Origin: Moraxellaceae bacterium
GTDB lineage: Bacteria > Pseudomonadota > Gammaproteobacteria > Pseudomonadales > Moraxellaceae
DNA length: 41,504 nt
Assembly: GCA_020697295.1 (NCBI GenBank)
Contig: JAJFBF010000020.1
Coordinates: 1-41,504 of the forward strand
Reading direction: 5' to 3'
Under the pieces are notes generated by a model. It saw nothing but the letters and a program-made list of their open reading frames with translations, was not told the origin of the DNA and did no database searches. Below are positions 1 through 7,910 of the stretch, in pieces (the stretch's first letter is position 1; the number at the start of each line of letters is the position of its first letter). A program made the translations under genes and the position numbers.

Positions 1-597
1 CAATTCCTCGCTTTGCATGGCATGCGCCATCATGTTGCGCAGCATGACCATTTCACCAATGCGGTTGACGAAACCGTCGACCGTCGCGCTATCGACGCGC
101 AGGGTGCCGTTGCTGCCGGCGCCATTGGCAGCGCCCCCCCCGGCTTCCGACTCGGCTGCCGAATGCCCGGAGGGCTCGGCCGCCGCTACAGGTGCAGGAC
201 TCGCCCCAGCCTGAGACGACGGCACCAGCAATGTGCGCAGGAGCGCCAGCAGCGCCGGCTGGCCTTCCGGATCCTGCCGGGTCCGCTCGGCGGTCGCCAG
301 CTGCAACTTCAGGACGTCGATGGCGGCCAGCAGCGCGTCGATCAGTGGTTCGGTCAGGGCCTGGCTGCCCTTGCGCACCGGATCGAGCAGGTCCTCGCAG
401 GCATGCGCAATGCTTTCCATATTGCCAAAGCCCATCATGGCGCAGCCGCCCTTGATGGTATGGAAATAGCGAAACACGGCATTGAGATCAATTTCACCCG
501 CACCGGCGGTTTGCAGCAGCGCCAGCTCCAGCGCATCCAGCTGCTCGCTGACTTCTGCCTGGAAGGCCGGCCACAATTGCTCGATCAGGTCACTCAT
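1..597 (-). CDS. cheA: CheA-type chemotaxis histidine kinase, N-terminal part (cut by window edge)
   Basis: The first 199 codons of a CheA-like kinase; the frame runs off the left edge without a stop. Residues 1 to about 105 form a histidine phosphotransfer (P1/Hpt) domain with the phospho-accepting His46 in the motif FRYFHTIKGG. A low-complexity Ala/Ser/Gly linker (about 115-165) leads straight into the start of the P3 dimerisation helix (residues ~165-199, motif NRIGEMVMLRN). The CheY-binding P2 domain of classical CheA is therefore missing. The ATG at 597 is the first in-frame start and begins the Hpt helix. It lies 98 bp downstream of the triple-CheW gene and is probably in the same operon. 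CheA autophosphorylates in response to receptors and passes phosphate to response regulators. The kinase core lies outside the window. Confidence 0.9.
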   Translation of the reverse strand, partial: MSDLIEQLWPAFQAEVSEQLDALELALLQTAGAGEIDLNAVFRYFHTIKGGCAMMGFGNMESIAHACEDLLDPVRKGSQALTEPLIDALLAAIDVLKLQLATAERTRQDPEGQPALLALLRTLLVPSSQAGASPAPVAAAEPSGHSAAESEAGGGAANGAGSNGTLRVDSATVDGFVNRIGEMVMLRNMMAHAMQSEEL

Positions 598-695
598 GAG
601 AATTCTCGTCAGAAGGCTTCAGGCGGCAGGACCGCGGTGCCGGGCTTCATGCCCTGACGCGCGGCAGGTGCGAGCTGTCACTTGTGGCAACCGGG

Positions 696-2078
696 TCAGC
701 CATGGCGACCTCCAGCTGCAGTCGTCATCAGTGGCGAAAGATTGAGAAGCGAGATCAGCTGCCCCGCCACATTCGCCACGCCCTGCACAAGGCTATCGGC
801 GCCACTGCCGATGCCTTCCAGTGCGCTGTCGGGAATTTCAAGAATGCCGGTGGCTTCCCGCACGGCAATTGCCCACTCGGACGTGCCATCGCCAACAATG
901 ACCCAGGCGCCCTCGTTGCCGGTGCCGGCATGCAGGCGCCCGCCCAGATCGACCACGGGCACCACCCGCCCCTCCACATTGACCGCGCCACAAACCAGGC
1001 CCCTGTCATCGGCCTGTACCGACTCCGGTGTGCGGTAATCGGTGATGCGCCGGACGTGCCCCAGGGCAATGCCAAATACCTCATTGCCGAGCGCCACCTG
1101 GAGCACGGCGCGCATGTGGTCCACTTCCTGCGCCGCCACCTGGCGCGCCTGCGGCACAAAGGGCTGGAACTGGCGATGACGCGCCTCGCTGATCAGTCGC
1201 TGGGGCGTCAGCAGTGCCAGGAGCTGGTCCGCCGCCGCGAGCACGCCCGCCACTTCACCACCGCCCTCATCGATCCGGCGCAACTGCTCACCGGCCATGC
1301 GGTGCAATCCCTCGAGGGCATCGATGCGCAAGCCGTAGCGGCAGCCCTCGCGCTGAATCACCACCACGCCGCGCGCGGACGCCTCCGGACGCGTGCCGCT
1401 GTGCAGCAGGTCGGACAAAAAGAGCACCAGCAGCACCTCATCGCGCACCATGGCCAGTCCCTCGACTGGCGCCGGGGCCCCGGGCACAGGCGTTGCCGGC
1501 GGCAAGTCCAGGATTTCTACGACGTCCGTCAGGGCCAACGCATATTTCTCCCGGCCTGCAAGCACGACAATGCAGTCCAGCGTCGCTTCTTGTTGCGTGG
1601 ACTCAATCCCCTGCAGCCGGCCGAGCAGGCCGCGTTCGCCCGCCGGCAGCTCATTTGAGCTGATGAGGCTGCCAAGGCGATCGACATCCAGCACGAGCAC
1701 GCTCTGCTGTTGCCATTCGAAGCGCCCCTGCACCGGCAGCGTGCCGGAATCATCGGGAATCGGCTGCAGCGCCGCCGGATCGATATCCGCCTTCCCGACA
1801 ATATGGGCCACATGCAGCGCACACGGCGATCGCGAGGTTTCGACCAGCACGAGCTCACCACCCGGGCCGACAGGCTCCGCTGCCAGCAGCAAGCCGAGAT
1901 CGATCTGCGGCACGATGCGCTCATTGATATTGACCAGCCCCTCCACAAACCCGGGCACGAAAGGCAGCGGCGTTACCGGCCGGGCCGCAACCGCCGTCCC
2001 GACCACCGTCGTGGGCACGGCAAAGCTCTGCCCTCCCACCTCGACCACCAGAAACTGGAGGATGCGATCCGTGGTCAT
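696..2078 (-). CDS. Chemotaxis scaffold protein with three CheW domains
   Basis: A 460-residue soluble protein made of three consecutive CheW-like modules, at roughly residues 5-145, 165-300 and 330-450. Each repeats the family pattern of an N-terminal strand on regulated activity (such as FLVVEVGGQSFAVPT), a loop like VEGLVNINERIVPQIDL, and a hydrophobic C-terminal strand. CheW couples receptors to CheA; ordinary CheW has one module of about 150 residues, so this is a fused scaffold. I see no receiver domain, so it is not CheV. The ATG at 2078 is preferred over an upstream in-frame start because a GGGGGA ribosome-binding site precedes it. It overlaps the stop of the preceding regulator gene as ATGA, which implies translational coupling. 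The cheA gene follows downstream. Confidence 0.88.
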   Translation of the reverse strand: MTTDRILQFLVVEVGGQSFAVPTTVVGTAVAARPVTPLPFVPGFVEGLVNINERIVPQIDLGLLLAAEPVGPGGELVLVETSRSPCALHVAHIVGKADIDPAALQPIPDDSGTLPVQGRFEWQQQSVLVLDVDRLGSLISSNELPAGERGLLGRLQGIESTQQEATLDCIVVLAGREKYALALTDVVEILDLPPATPVPGAPAPVEGLAMVRDEVLLVLFLSDLLHSGTRPEASARGVVVIQREGCRYGLRIDALEGLHRMAGEQLRRIDEGGGEVAGVLAAADQLLALLTPQRLISEARHRQFQPFVPQARQVAAQEVDHMRAVLQVALGNEVFGIALGHVRRITDYRTPESVQADDRGLVCGAVNVEGRVVPVVDLGGRLHAGTGNEGAWVIVGDGTSEWAIAVREATGILEIPDSALEGIGSGADSLVQGVANVAGQLISLLNLSPLMTTAAGGRHG

Positions 2079-2920
2079 GGCCGTCCCCCGTTCAGGACAC
2101 TGCTGCCGCATACCGTTGACGGCGAGCGAGGCGCGGCAACCTGCTTCTTGAGCGAGGTGAGTCGCAGGATGGTGCGAAGGTCGGCGTCATTGGCCGGCTT
2201 GGGCAGATAATTGTCACAGCCGGCCTCCCGCCCACGCGTAAAGTCCACCGGCGATGATCGTCCGCTCAGCATGGCGATGCGCATCGCGCAGGAGAGCTTG
2301 ATTTGCCGGCACACCTCGTAACCGTCCATGCCCGGCATCTCGACATCGAGAAACGCCAGGTCGTAGGCCTGCAGTCGAACGATTTCCAGCGCCTTCTCAC
2401 CGCTGTCGACCATGTCGACATGAAGCGGAATACCGGCATCCATCGCGACTTTCTCAAGCATCAGCTTCATGAACTGGCGTGCCGGCAAGCTGTCGTCCAC
2501 TACCAGCACGCGCATGATGCTGCTGTCACATGATGACCTCAGGTCGCGGATGTTGGTGGAAGTGATGGCATCGAGGATGGCGACGAAATTGCGGAAGTTG
2601 AGTGGCTTGCGGATCACCCGGTACTCACCGAAGTCGGCTTCTTCCTCGGAGGAGGCCATGATGGCGAGAATCTCGGGCCGGACCTGGCGCACGACCTCGA
2701 AGGCGGCAAGCGCGGCGGCATCATCGGCATTCACAAAGAACAGGTCGACCTGGTCATTTTCAATGGCCGGCCCGAAGACATAACGGTTGCCAAGCTCGGG
2801 ATTGCTGCGGAAAAGGCTTTCCACCACCAGCGTCTCGCGCTCATCGAGGCCGATGTGATGAATCCTGCACCATTGTTTGGTGGACTGATGTCCAGCCCCT
2901 GCAATCTGCCGTGCCTGCAT
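2075..2920 (-). CDS. Response regulator: pseudo-receiver plus CheY-like receiver
   Basis: A 281-residue protein. Residues about 136-260 form a canonical receiver: acidic pair D142/D143, phospho-acceptor D192 in LDVEMPGMDG and conserved Lys241 in LPKP. Residues about 15-122 look like a second, degenerate receiver: hydrophobic strand DLFFVNADD with Asn64 where the phosphorylated Asp should be, and a KP pair near the end (K105, P106). No DNA-binding or enzymatic output domain is present, so it probably acts by protein contact as a CheY-like output or phosphate sink for the adjacent CheA. The ATG at 2920 is chosen for its AGGGGAG ribosome-binding site; a GTG 24 nt upstream lacks one. First gene of the chemosensory cluster; its stop overlaps the next start. 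Confidence 0.85.
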   Translation of the reverse strand: MQARQIAGAGHQSTKQWCRIHHIGLDERETLVVESLFRSNPELGNRYVFGPAIENDQVDLFFVNADDAAALAAFEVVRQVRPEILAIMASSEEEADFGEYRVIRKPLNFRNFVAILDAITSTNIRDLRSSCDSSIMRVLVVDDSLPARQFMKLMLEKVAMDAGIPLHVDMVDSGEKALEIVRLQAYDLAFLDVEMPGMDGYEVCRQIKLSCAMRIAMLSGRSSPVDFTRGREAGCDNYLPKPANDADLRTILRLTSLKKQVAAPRSPSTVCGSSVLNGGRP

Positions 2921-3396
2921 GACGATGACTCCCCTGTCCGCCACCCCGGCCCCGGGGCTCGCGTCCTTTCATGTTTTTTGGGCAAGCCGCTCCCGCTCCA
3001 GGGAAAACAAGGATTCCCTGGACTCGACTTGCGCTGGTTATATGGACTCTCGCTGGCGGGCAGCTGGCGGATGCCTGGACACATCCACCCTGGAAAACAA
3101 GGGCATTCCGCTTAAGGGAACTGCAACCCTGCATCTTCCACCGCGACGAACATTACGCCGTGCTGTGCAGTGCTGTGCATGAAGGCATGTGCATATTCGA
3201 CCCCGGTTCAGTGAAGTCTCGATCAACCTGATGTGACAGACACCTGGCGCCTCTCCCATCTCCCTGTATTTTCATGAGCCCCGGAAGAAAATCGCGCGAC
3301 TGACTCACAGAATAGTCCTGCACAAACCCAAGCACACCCAAGGGGATATCCGCTCACCGCCAACACGCGGCCCTTCATCGGAAACAGCACCGTTGA

Positions 3397-3414
3397 CCAT
3401 GACATGAGTCATGG
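3397..3414. repeat. Perfect palindrome, 7-bp arms with 4-nt centre
   Basis: CCATGAC-ATGA-GTCATGG. It sits in the long gap between the rhomboid gene and the chemosensory operon, about 480 bp upstream of the response regulator start. The shape fits a dimeric regulator's operator. No neighbouring T-run supports a terminator. Function is not known. Confidence 0.4.
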
Positions 3415-3441
3415 ACAATTCCGTGCTTCTTGAATCCGAAT

Positions 3442-3475
3442 AAAAAAGGAAATGGCTGTCGTTGAAGAGACGGCC
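3442..3475 (-). terminator. Weak intrinsic terminator after the rhomboid gene
   Basis: Read on the minus strand, GGCCGTC and GACAGCC pair around an 8-nt loop with one A-C mismatch and are followed by ATTTCC and six T. It lies about 190 bp past the rhomboid stop. Weak, but the only terminator-like element there. Confidence 0.35.
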
Positions 3476-3662
3476 TCAGGAAGGAGATCATTCAAGATCG
3501 ATGCAAGCCGCAGAAAAACCGAGGGTTTTCCTGCAAGACGAGCGGGCCGCGCCTATCAGGAGCCGCGCAAATGAAAATGCCGGCACAGGCCCGCCGAGAG
3601 TCAGTTCGCCAGGAATACATTTAAAGCGACTACCTCCTGAGAGGCATTTGGCTGGATTTCGA

Positions 3663-4532
3663 CTACTCCGGATCGGCTGTTCGCGGACGCCGGTAATTCA
3701 CCAGCCCGAGCAACAGCCCCAGCGCCGCGCCTGCCAGCAGGCCGGCCAGATGGCCATGATTGGAAATGCTGATGCCGAACAGCGCATCCAGCAAGCCGCT
3801 GTAGCCGATGGCCAGCCAGGCCAGCATGAAAACAACAATGCCCGTGCGCAACCGGAACGGGGCGCCGGGATCGGTGACCGGATAAAGCCAGAGATAACCC
3901 AGCAAGCCGTAGACGACGGCGGACAGCCCGCCGAACTGCGGCCCATAGGTCAGGTACTGGGCGGCATTGCTGACCAGCGCGATGACCAGGCTGAGGGCAA
4001 GCAGGCGCAGGCCCGATTGCGCACGCTCGATTAGCCCTCCCAGTTCCCACCACCACAACAGGTTGAAGGCGATGTGCAGGAAGCTGAAATGCACGAAGGC
4101 AGGGGTCAGCATTCGCCACCACTCGCCCCTTATCGCCTCGCTCGTGAGCCCGGACGGAAATGCCAGCGCGCCGAACACCCCGCGGAAATCCATATTGAGC
4201 CCGAGGAAGACCAGGAGGCAGACCAGCGCCACTGCCCGCGTATTCCAGCCAGCCCGTCCCCACCAGCTTTCCCCGTTGTCTTGGGCCGGCGCGTACACGG
4301 CTTCCTTCTGCGGCTTGCCGCTGCCCCAGGAGGCCTGCCAGTAGCGCGGATCATCGGGATTGGAGACAAAGCCACGGGCCTCCTCAAGGGCCCGGGGCGT
4401 ATCGCCGGCATCCTCAAGAAAGATGCTGAATCCTGCCTCGACAGCTTCAATGCGGTTGGGAATGCCCTGGGCGCGCAAGTAGTCGCTGAAGGCCAGGGCC
4501 GGGCGCTTTTCAGTGAAGGTGACAAGGTTCAT
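3663..4532 (-). CDS. glpG: GlpG-type rhomboid intramembrane serine protease
   Basis: A 289-residue membrane protein with the layout of E. coli GlpG: a soluble cytoplasmic domain (residues 1 to about 90) followed by six hydrophobic segments. Family residues are present: HFSFLHIAFNLLWWW (H148, H153, N157), catalytic Ser204 in GGLSAVVYG, and catalytic His261 in NHGHLAG. E. coli GlpG has GLSG at the nucleophile; here it is GLSA, which is tolerated in some members. It would cleave transmembrane helices of membrane proteins near their outer end. It starts 24 bp after the aminopeptidase stop, so the two probably form one operon. No glpE or glpR homologue is adjacent, unlike the enteric arrangement. 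Confidence 0.93.
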   Translation of the reverse strand: MNLVTFTEKRPALAFSDYLRAQGIPNRIEAVEAGFSIFLEDAGDTPRALEEARGFVSNPDDPRYWQASWGSGKPQKEAVYAPAQDNGESWWGRAGWNTRAVALVCLLVFLGLNMDFRGVFGALAFPSGLTSEAIRGEWWRMLTPAFVHFSFLHIAFNLLWWWELGGLIERAQSGLRLLALSLVIALVSNAAQYLTYGPQFGGLSAVVYGLLGYLWLYPVTDPGAPFRLRTGIVVFMLAWLAIGYSGLLDALFGISISNHGHLAGLLAGAALGLLLGLVNYRRPRTADPE

Positions 4533-4556
4533 GCGGTCATCAGCCTGGTGACGGGG

Positions 4557-5633
4557 TCAGGAGGGGGGAAGATCAGTGCCGGCTCGCGCCAGCAGCACCT
4601 TGAGGTGCCGGTGCCGGTCCGCGATATCCAGGCGGGCCAGCGCCCGGCAGCGGGCGAGGAATCTTGCCATATTCCCGCCCTCCTCCTGCAACAACGCGCG
4701 CAAGGCCGGCACCAGTTGGTAATAGGTGGCCACGGAGTTAAGCCGGGCATTGTTGAGGCCGTCAAACCAGGCATCGTAGCCGGCATAGCCGCCCCAGCCC
4801 TGCCGGAGCACCGCATAGTCGCTGCGCAGCGCCGCATAGAATGCGGCCTTGGCCTGGCGCTTTTCCGTGTCCGTGGGCGCGGCAGCCAGTCCGGTCTCCA
4901 GACGCTGGCGGTGCTCCAGTACCAGCGCGACAAACTCTCGCTGGCGCCGCCGCACCTGCTCAAGCTGCCCGAGGTCGAGCCCCTGCTGCAGGCTGTAGCG
5001 GCGCAGCCCTTCCTCGGCAACGGCCACTGCCAGACTCTCGTTGAATACCGTGTCTCCCGGCACGTAGAGCAGCTGATGGGTGAGTTCGTGGAAGATCAGC
5101 TCGGCCAGCTCCGGCTCCGGCAAGCGGGCAAAGCTCGACAGTACGGGATCCCGGAACCAGCCGAGCGTGGAGTAGGCGGTCACGCCCCCCAGATACACCT
5201 CCTCCCCCTCCGCCTCAAGTCGCCGGGCAAAGCGCCGCGCCGTCGCCTCGTCGAAAAAACCGCGATAGCTGAGGCAGCCCACAATCCAGTAGCACCAGGT
5301 CCGGGGCGTCAGCGACAACTCGGGCGCCGCCGTTACCGACCACACCGGATAACTGCGCCCCAGCTCCACATAGCTGGCGTACTGGCGCCGTGCCGGCAGG
5401 CCGAGCTGGCTGGCCGCAAAGGCGCGGATGCGTTGCACCGCCTCAAGGCGGGCACGCAATTCCGGCGCGGTATCGGGCTGCGCCAGCAGGCGCGGGATGG
5501 GCTGCCGCTTGACCAGTATCGAGGTTTGGCCCTGGACGGCCTGGGCGTAATAGGCCGCGCTCTGGCATCCGGCCAACCCGCATAGGGCCAGAGGTAGCAG
5601 GAGGCGATACAGGTAAATCCGGAACGTATTCAT
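4557..5633 (-). CDS. Lipoprotein metallo-aminopeptidase (Pfam PF10023 type)
   Basis: A 358-residue predicted lipoprotein. The N-terminus has a hydrophobic signal and lipobox LAGC with the lipidated Cys23. A zinc-peptidase signature HELTH (H182, E183, H186) lies in the stretch LAELIFHELTHQLLYVPGD, followed by FNESLA, where Glu199 is the likely third ligand. Length and motif layout match the family annotated as predicted aminopeptidase in Proteobacteria, whose substrate is not established. It would be anchored at the inner or outer membrane facing the periplasm. The ATG at 5633 has only a weak ribosome-binding site, but it is well placed for the signal peptide. It precedes the rhomboid gene by 24 bp, giving a two-protease operon. 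Confidence 0.85.
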   Translation of the reverse strand: MNTFRIYLYRLLLPLALCGLAGCQSAAYYAQAVQGQTSILVKRQPIPRLLAQPDTAPELRARLEAVQRIRAFAASQLGLPARRQYASYVELGRSYPVWSVTAAPELSLTPRTWCYWIVGCLSYRGFFDEATARRFARRLEAEGEEVYLGGVTAYSTLGWFRDPVLSSFARLPEPELAELIFHELTHQLLYVPGDTVFNESLAVAVAEEGLRRYSLQQGLDLGQLEQVRRRQREFVALVLEHRQRLETGLAAAPTDTEKRQAKAAFYAALRSDYAVLRQGWGGYAGYDAWFDGLNNARLNSVATYYQLVPALRALLQEEGGNMARFLARCRALARLDIADRHRHLKVLLARAGTDLPPS

Positions 5634-5837
5634 GTGGCGAATCGTAAAGCCCCCGGCAGGAATGCGGGAGCTTTGCTATGCCATTGATGAGGGGCTGCGT
5701 CCCTGCCCTGACCATCACGCGGCGCCTGGCCGGACCGCTTCGCGTCCCCGGCGCATGGCAAGGCCGGTGTCCGGAGGTCAAAAGCGCTGCGACAGCAGGA
5801 CTTGCGGCGGGCAGCGCCAGGCACAAGGGAGACGGCA

Positions 5838-6437
5838 ATGAACGACGGAATCAGGCAGTGGCAAGCGGCCACGACGGTTGTCCTCCTGCTGCTGGGCGGC
5901 TGCGGCACGACGCCCGGCGTGGTGGAGCAGACGGTGGGCACCGCACTGCCGGGGGCCGGGACCTATGCCTGGGCACCGGGCGAGGGAAGCGAAGCTGCCG
6001 CCGCCCGGCCCCACCAGATACTCAAAAAAAGCATAGACCAGGCCATGGCCGAGCGGGGCTATCTGCGGCGGCCGGAGCCACTGGCGGCCCTGCGCGTCGA
6101 CTACGATGTCCGCCTCGATGAGCGCATGGAGAATCTGGCGCCCCGGGACAAGTTCCTCGAGCCGCGCATGACCTGCGGCCTGCACGATTGCCGCATCACC
6201 CAGCAGTGGACACACTTCGGTCCGCCTTTGCGCTCGCGGCCGGAGCGGCGACTGCGCGAGGCCACGATAGGCGTCAGTATCCGCAAGGCAGGTAGCGGGG
6301 AGCTGGTATGGCGGGCCCGCACCACGCAGGAGCTGGAGGGGGAACAGATCGATGCGCCCGCGCTGCAGGCACAACTAAAAAAAATGATCCGGCAACTGCC
6401 GCGAGCCACTGCCTCGCCGCAAGGCGACGGGCAGTGA
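5838..6437 (+). CDS. DUF4136-family lipoprotein
   Basis: A 199-residue lipoprotein with signal segment and lipobox LLGGC (lipidated Cys22). The body has the DUF4136 pattern: GTYAWAPGEG after the lipobox, a helix ending AMAERGYLRRPEP, a strand ALRVDYDVRLDE, and a C-terminal ELVWRARTTQEL strand-helix. The family's function is unknown; members are envelope lipoproteins. The ATG at 5838 follows AAGGGAGA with good spacing, while an in-frame ATG 36 nt upstream would push the signal peptide inward. It is transcribed away from the aminopeptidase and converges on the porin with 27 bp between stops. Confidence 0.8.
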   Translation: MNDGIRQWQAATTVVLLLLGGCGTTPGVVEQTVGTALPGAGTYAWAPGEGSEAAAARPHQILKKSIDQAMAERGYLRRPEPLAALRVDYDVRLDERMENLAPRDKFLEPRMTCGLHDCRITQQWTHFGPPLRSRPERRLREATIGVSIRKAGSGELVWRARTTQELEGEQIDAPALQAQLKKMIRQLPRATASPQGDGQ

Positions 6438-6464
6438 TCGACACGACAGGCCGGAAAATGCGCG

Positions 6465-7646
6465 TTACATCTTATAGGCGAACTGCAGCCACGCCTTGCG
6501 CGTGTCGTTGGTAAAGCCGGCGACGGAGCCGCCATTGAATTCGGCAAACTTGAGCATGCCCGTCAGCTTGGACGTCAGTGCCTTGCTCACCGAGAAATCC
6601 ACTTCCTCGCCGAACTTGTCGCTCGTGGCCTCTGCACGGAAATCATGCGCTGCCAGCACGAAGTTGTAGCCGCCAATACCAGCCAGCAATTTCACATTGC
6701 TGTCTTCCAGGCCATTCGCAGGCGTCGCCAGGAAGCGGTCAGCCCAGCCATTGAAGGCATGCAAGGTAGCCAAAGGCGTCTTGAAGCCTTTTTCCAGCAC
6801 CTCCTGCTGCAGCTTCACTGTCACCGGGCCGAACTTGTAGCCCAACTGCACGTCGGTGTAGCTCGCATCCGGCACGGCCGTGGCCTTGCTGTCCGCATAA
6901 TCCTTCTGGTCTGCAAATGACAATTCATAGAGGAAGTTGGCGACGGTGCCATCCACGCGCAGGCCGGCATGCTGCCAGGAAGTGGTGGGCGCATCTTCTT
7001 CATCCACGCCGTAATAGAAGACCGTAGCCCTGGCCTGCGGGAAGGCGGCATAGCGGATATTGGTCAGGGGCGCCTCCACTCGGCGGCTGACGCCCGCAAT
7101 ATTGTTCACGCGCTTGAGCCAGGCGGCGGAAAGCGTCAGGTCCTTGACCCAGGTGCCATTGGCAAAGCTCACGGCATCAAAGGTCTGGTCATTCTGACGC
7201 CAGCCCACGTCGCCAATAAAACGCGCGTTGTCATAGATGAGCTTCTGGCGACCATACTTGACGCCGTAGCCCTCCAGGAATGCCTGGTTCATCTGGGTCA
7301 GGGCGGGGTCGGCGATGAGGCCGTACTGCACCTGCTTGTTGCCAAAGCCGGTGGTGCCACTGTTGTACTCGCCGTTGCCCAGCGTGCTGACGTTCTCGAA
7401 CTCCACAAAGGCCTTGAGGCCGCGGTAATCGCCGGTCTTGTAGCCCAGCACCGTGCGCAGTGTTTCGGCATCGGTTTCTGGCGTGGTCTCAAAATCCACG
7501 TATTCGCCACGCAGGCGCAGGTCCAGCGAGGTCTTGCCGCTGAAGATGGCCTCCTGCAACAGTGCCACCTCCATGGATTCGGCATGCGCCACTGCCGCGA
7601 ATGCCTGTACCGCGAATACCGCAGAAACCACCATCGACTTCTTCAT
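6465..7646 (-). CDS. Outer-membrane porin-like beta-barrel protein
   Basis: A 393-residue protein with a Sec signal peptide (MKKSMVV... to VAHA, residues 1 to about 20) and a body of alternating-polarity strands and short turns typical of a beta-barrel. An early stretch, LDLRLRGEYVDFET, is common in bacterial alginate/OprD-like porins, and there is a terminal barrel strand WLQFAYKM. It ends on Met rather than Phe, with an aromatic three residues earlier. Substrate cannot be read from sequence. Its position after the nitrate transporter genes suggests outer-membrane passage of a nitrogen source, which is inference. The ATG at 7646 has an AAGGGGA ribosome-binding site; the longer in-frame start would misplace the signal peptide. 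Confidence 0.8.
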   Translation of the reverse strand: MKKSMVVSAVFAVQAFAAVAHAESMEVALLQEAIFSGKTSLDLRLRGEYVDFETTPETDAETLRTVLGYKTGDYRGLKAFVEFENVSTLGNGEYNSGTTGFGNKQVQYGLIADPALTQMNQAFLEGYGVKYGRQKLIYDNARFIGDVGWRQNDQTFDAVSFANGTWVKDLTLSAAWLKRVNNIAGVSRRVEAPLTNIRYAAFPQARATVFYYGVDEEDAPTTSWQHAGLRVDGTVANFLYELSFADQKDYADSKATAVPDASYTDVQLGYKFGPVTVKLQQEVLEKGFKTPLATLHAFNGWADRFLATPANGLEDSNVKLLAGIGGYNFVLAAHDFRAEATSDKFGEEVDFSVSKALTSKLTGMLKFAEFNGGSVAGFTNDTRKAWLQFAYKM

Positions 7647-7910
7647 GACAACATCCCCTTGAACCTGTGTGAAAAGCTGTCCGCACACCTGTGCAGGAAG
7701 CAGCACCGTTCCCTGACCCGGATCGCGGGCAAGGCTTCGCCCAGGCCATGCTCGCGCAGGGCCGCTTTCGATCCGCCTTGACGCCCGCTCCGGAACCGGA
7801 GCAGGTCAGCGTGCCCTGCGATCCCTGATCCCGGGACCGCAAGCCCGCCGGTCAGCCGCTGTCGCGACTGTGAAAGTACGGAAAGTCCATTTTCCGCAAT
7901 CCTTTCTGCC
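7647..7910 (-). other. 264-nt structured leader upstream of the porin gene
   Basis: No gene is seen between nrtD and the porin. On the minus strand the stretch contains GCTCCGG/CCGGAGC (7787-7802) and the small GCAC/GTGC hairpin near 7682-7693. It also holds an imperfect direct repeat of about 20 nt (7819-7840 and 7707-7726, sharing the core TCAGGGA). There is no T-run terminator directly after nrtD. It could be a regulatory 5' leader of the porin or an attenuated operon junction; no riboswitch class fits fully. Confidence 0.45.

Larger units (their letters stand above)
2921..3662. other. 742-bp intergenic region upstream of the chemosensory cluster
   Basis: No convincing gene on either strand; the short frames here lack ribosome-binding sites and recognisable protein character. 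Base composition is more AT-rich than the flanking genes from about 3230 to 3500. It holds an 18-bp palindrome, a weak terminator-like hairpin behind the rhomboid gene, and an 11-mer, GGAAAACAAGG, present at 3002-3012 and again at 3092-3102. The promoter of the chemosensory operon should lie here, but I found no clear -35/-10 or sigma-54 match. Confidence 0.6.

Noticed and set aside
2896-2914. Sigma-54-like GGCAC...TTGC on the minus strand near the response regulator start.
   Set aside because: Spacing between GG and GC is 11 rather than 10, and the site lies inside the coding sequence.
7647-7910. Cobalamin-riboswitch-like words on either strand: GCTGTCGCGACTGTGA on plus; GGGAACGGTG and a partial B12-box-like GACCTGC on minus.
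   Set aside because: The pieces are on different strands or in the wrong order, no full B12 box is present, and the downstream half would fall inside a coding region.
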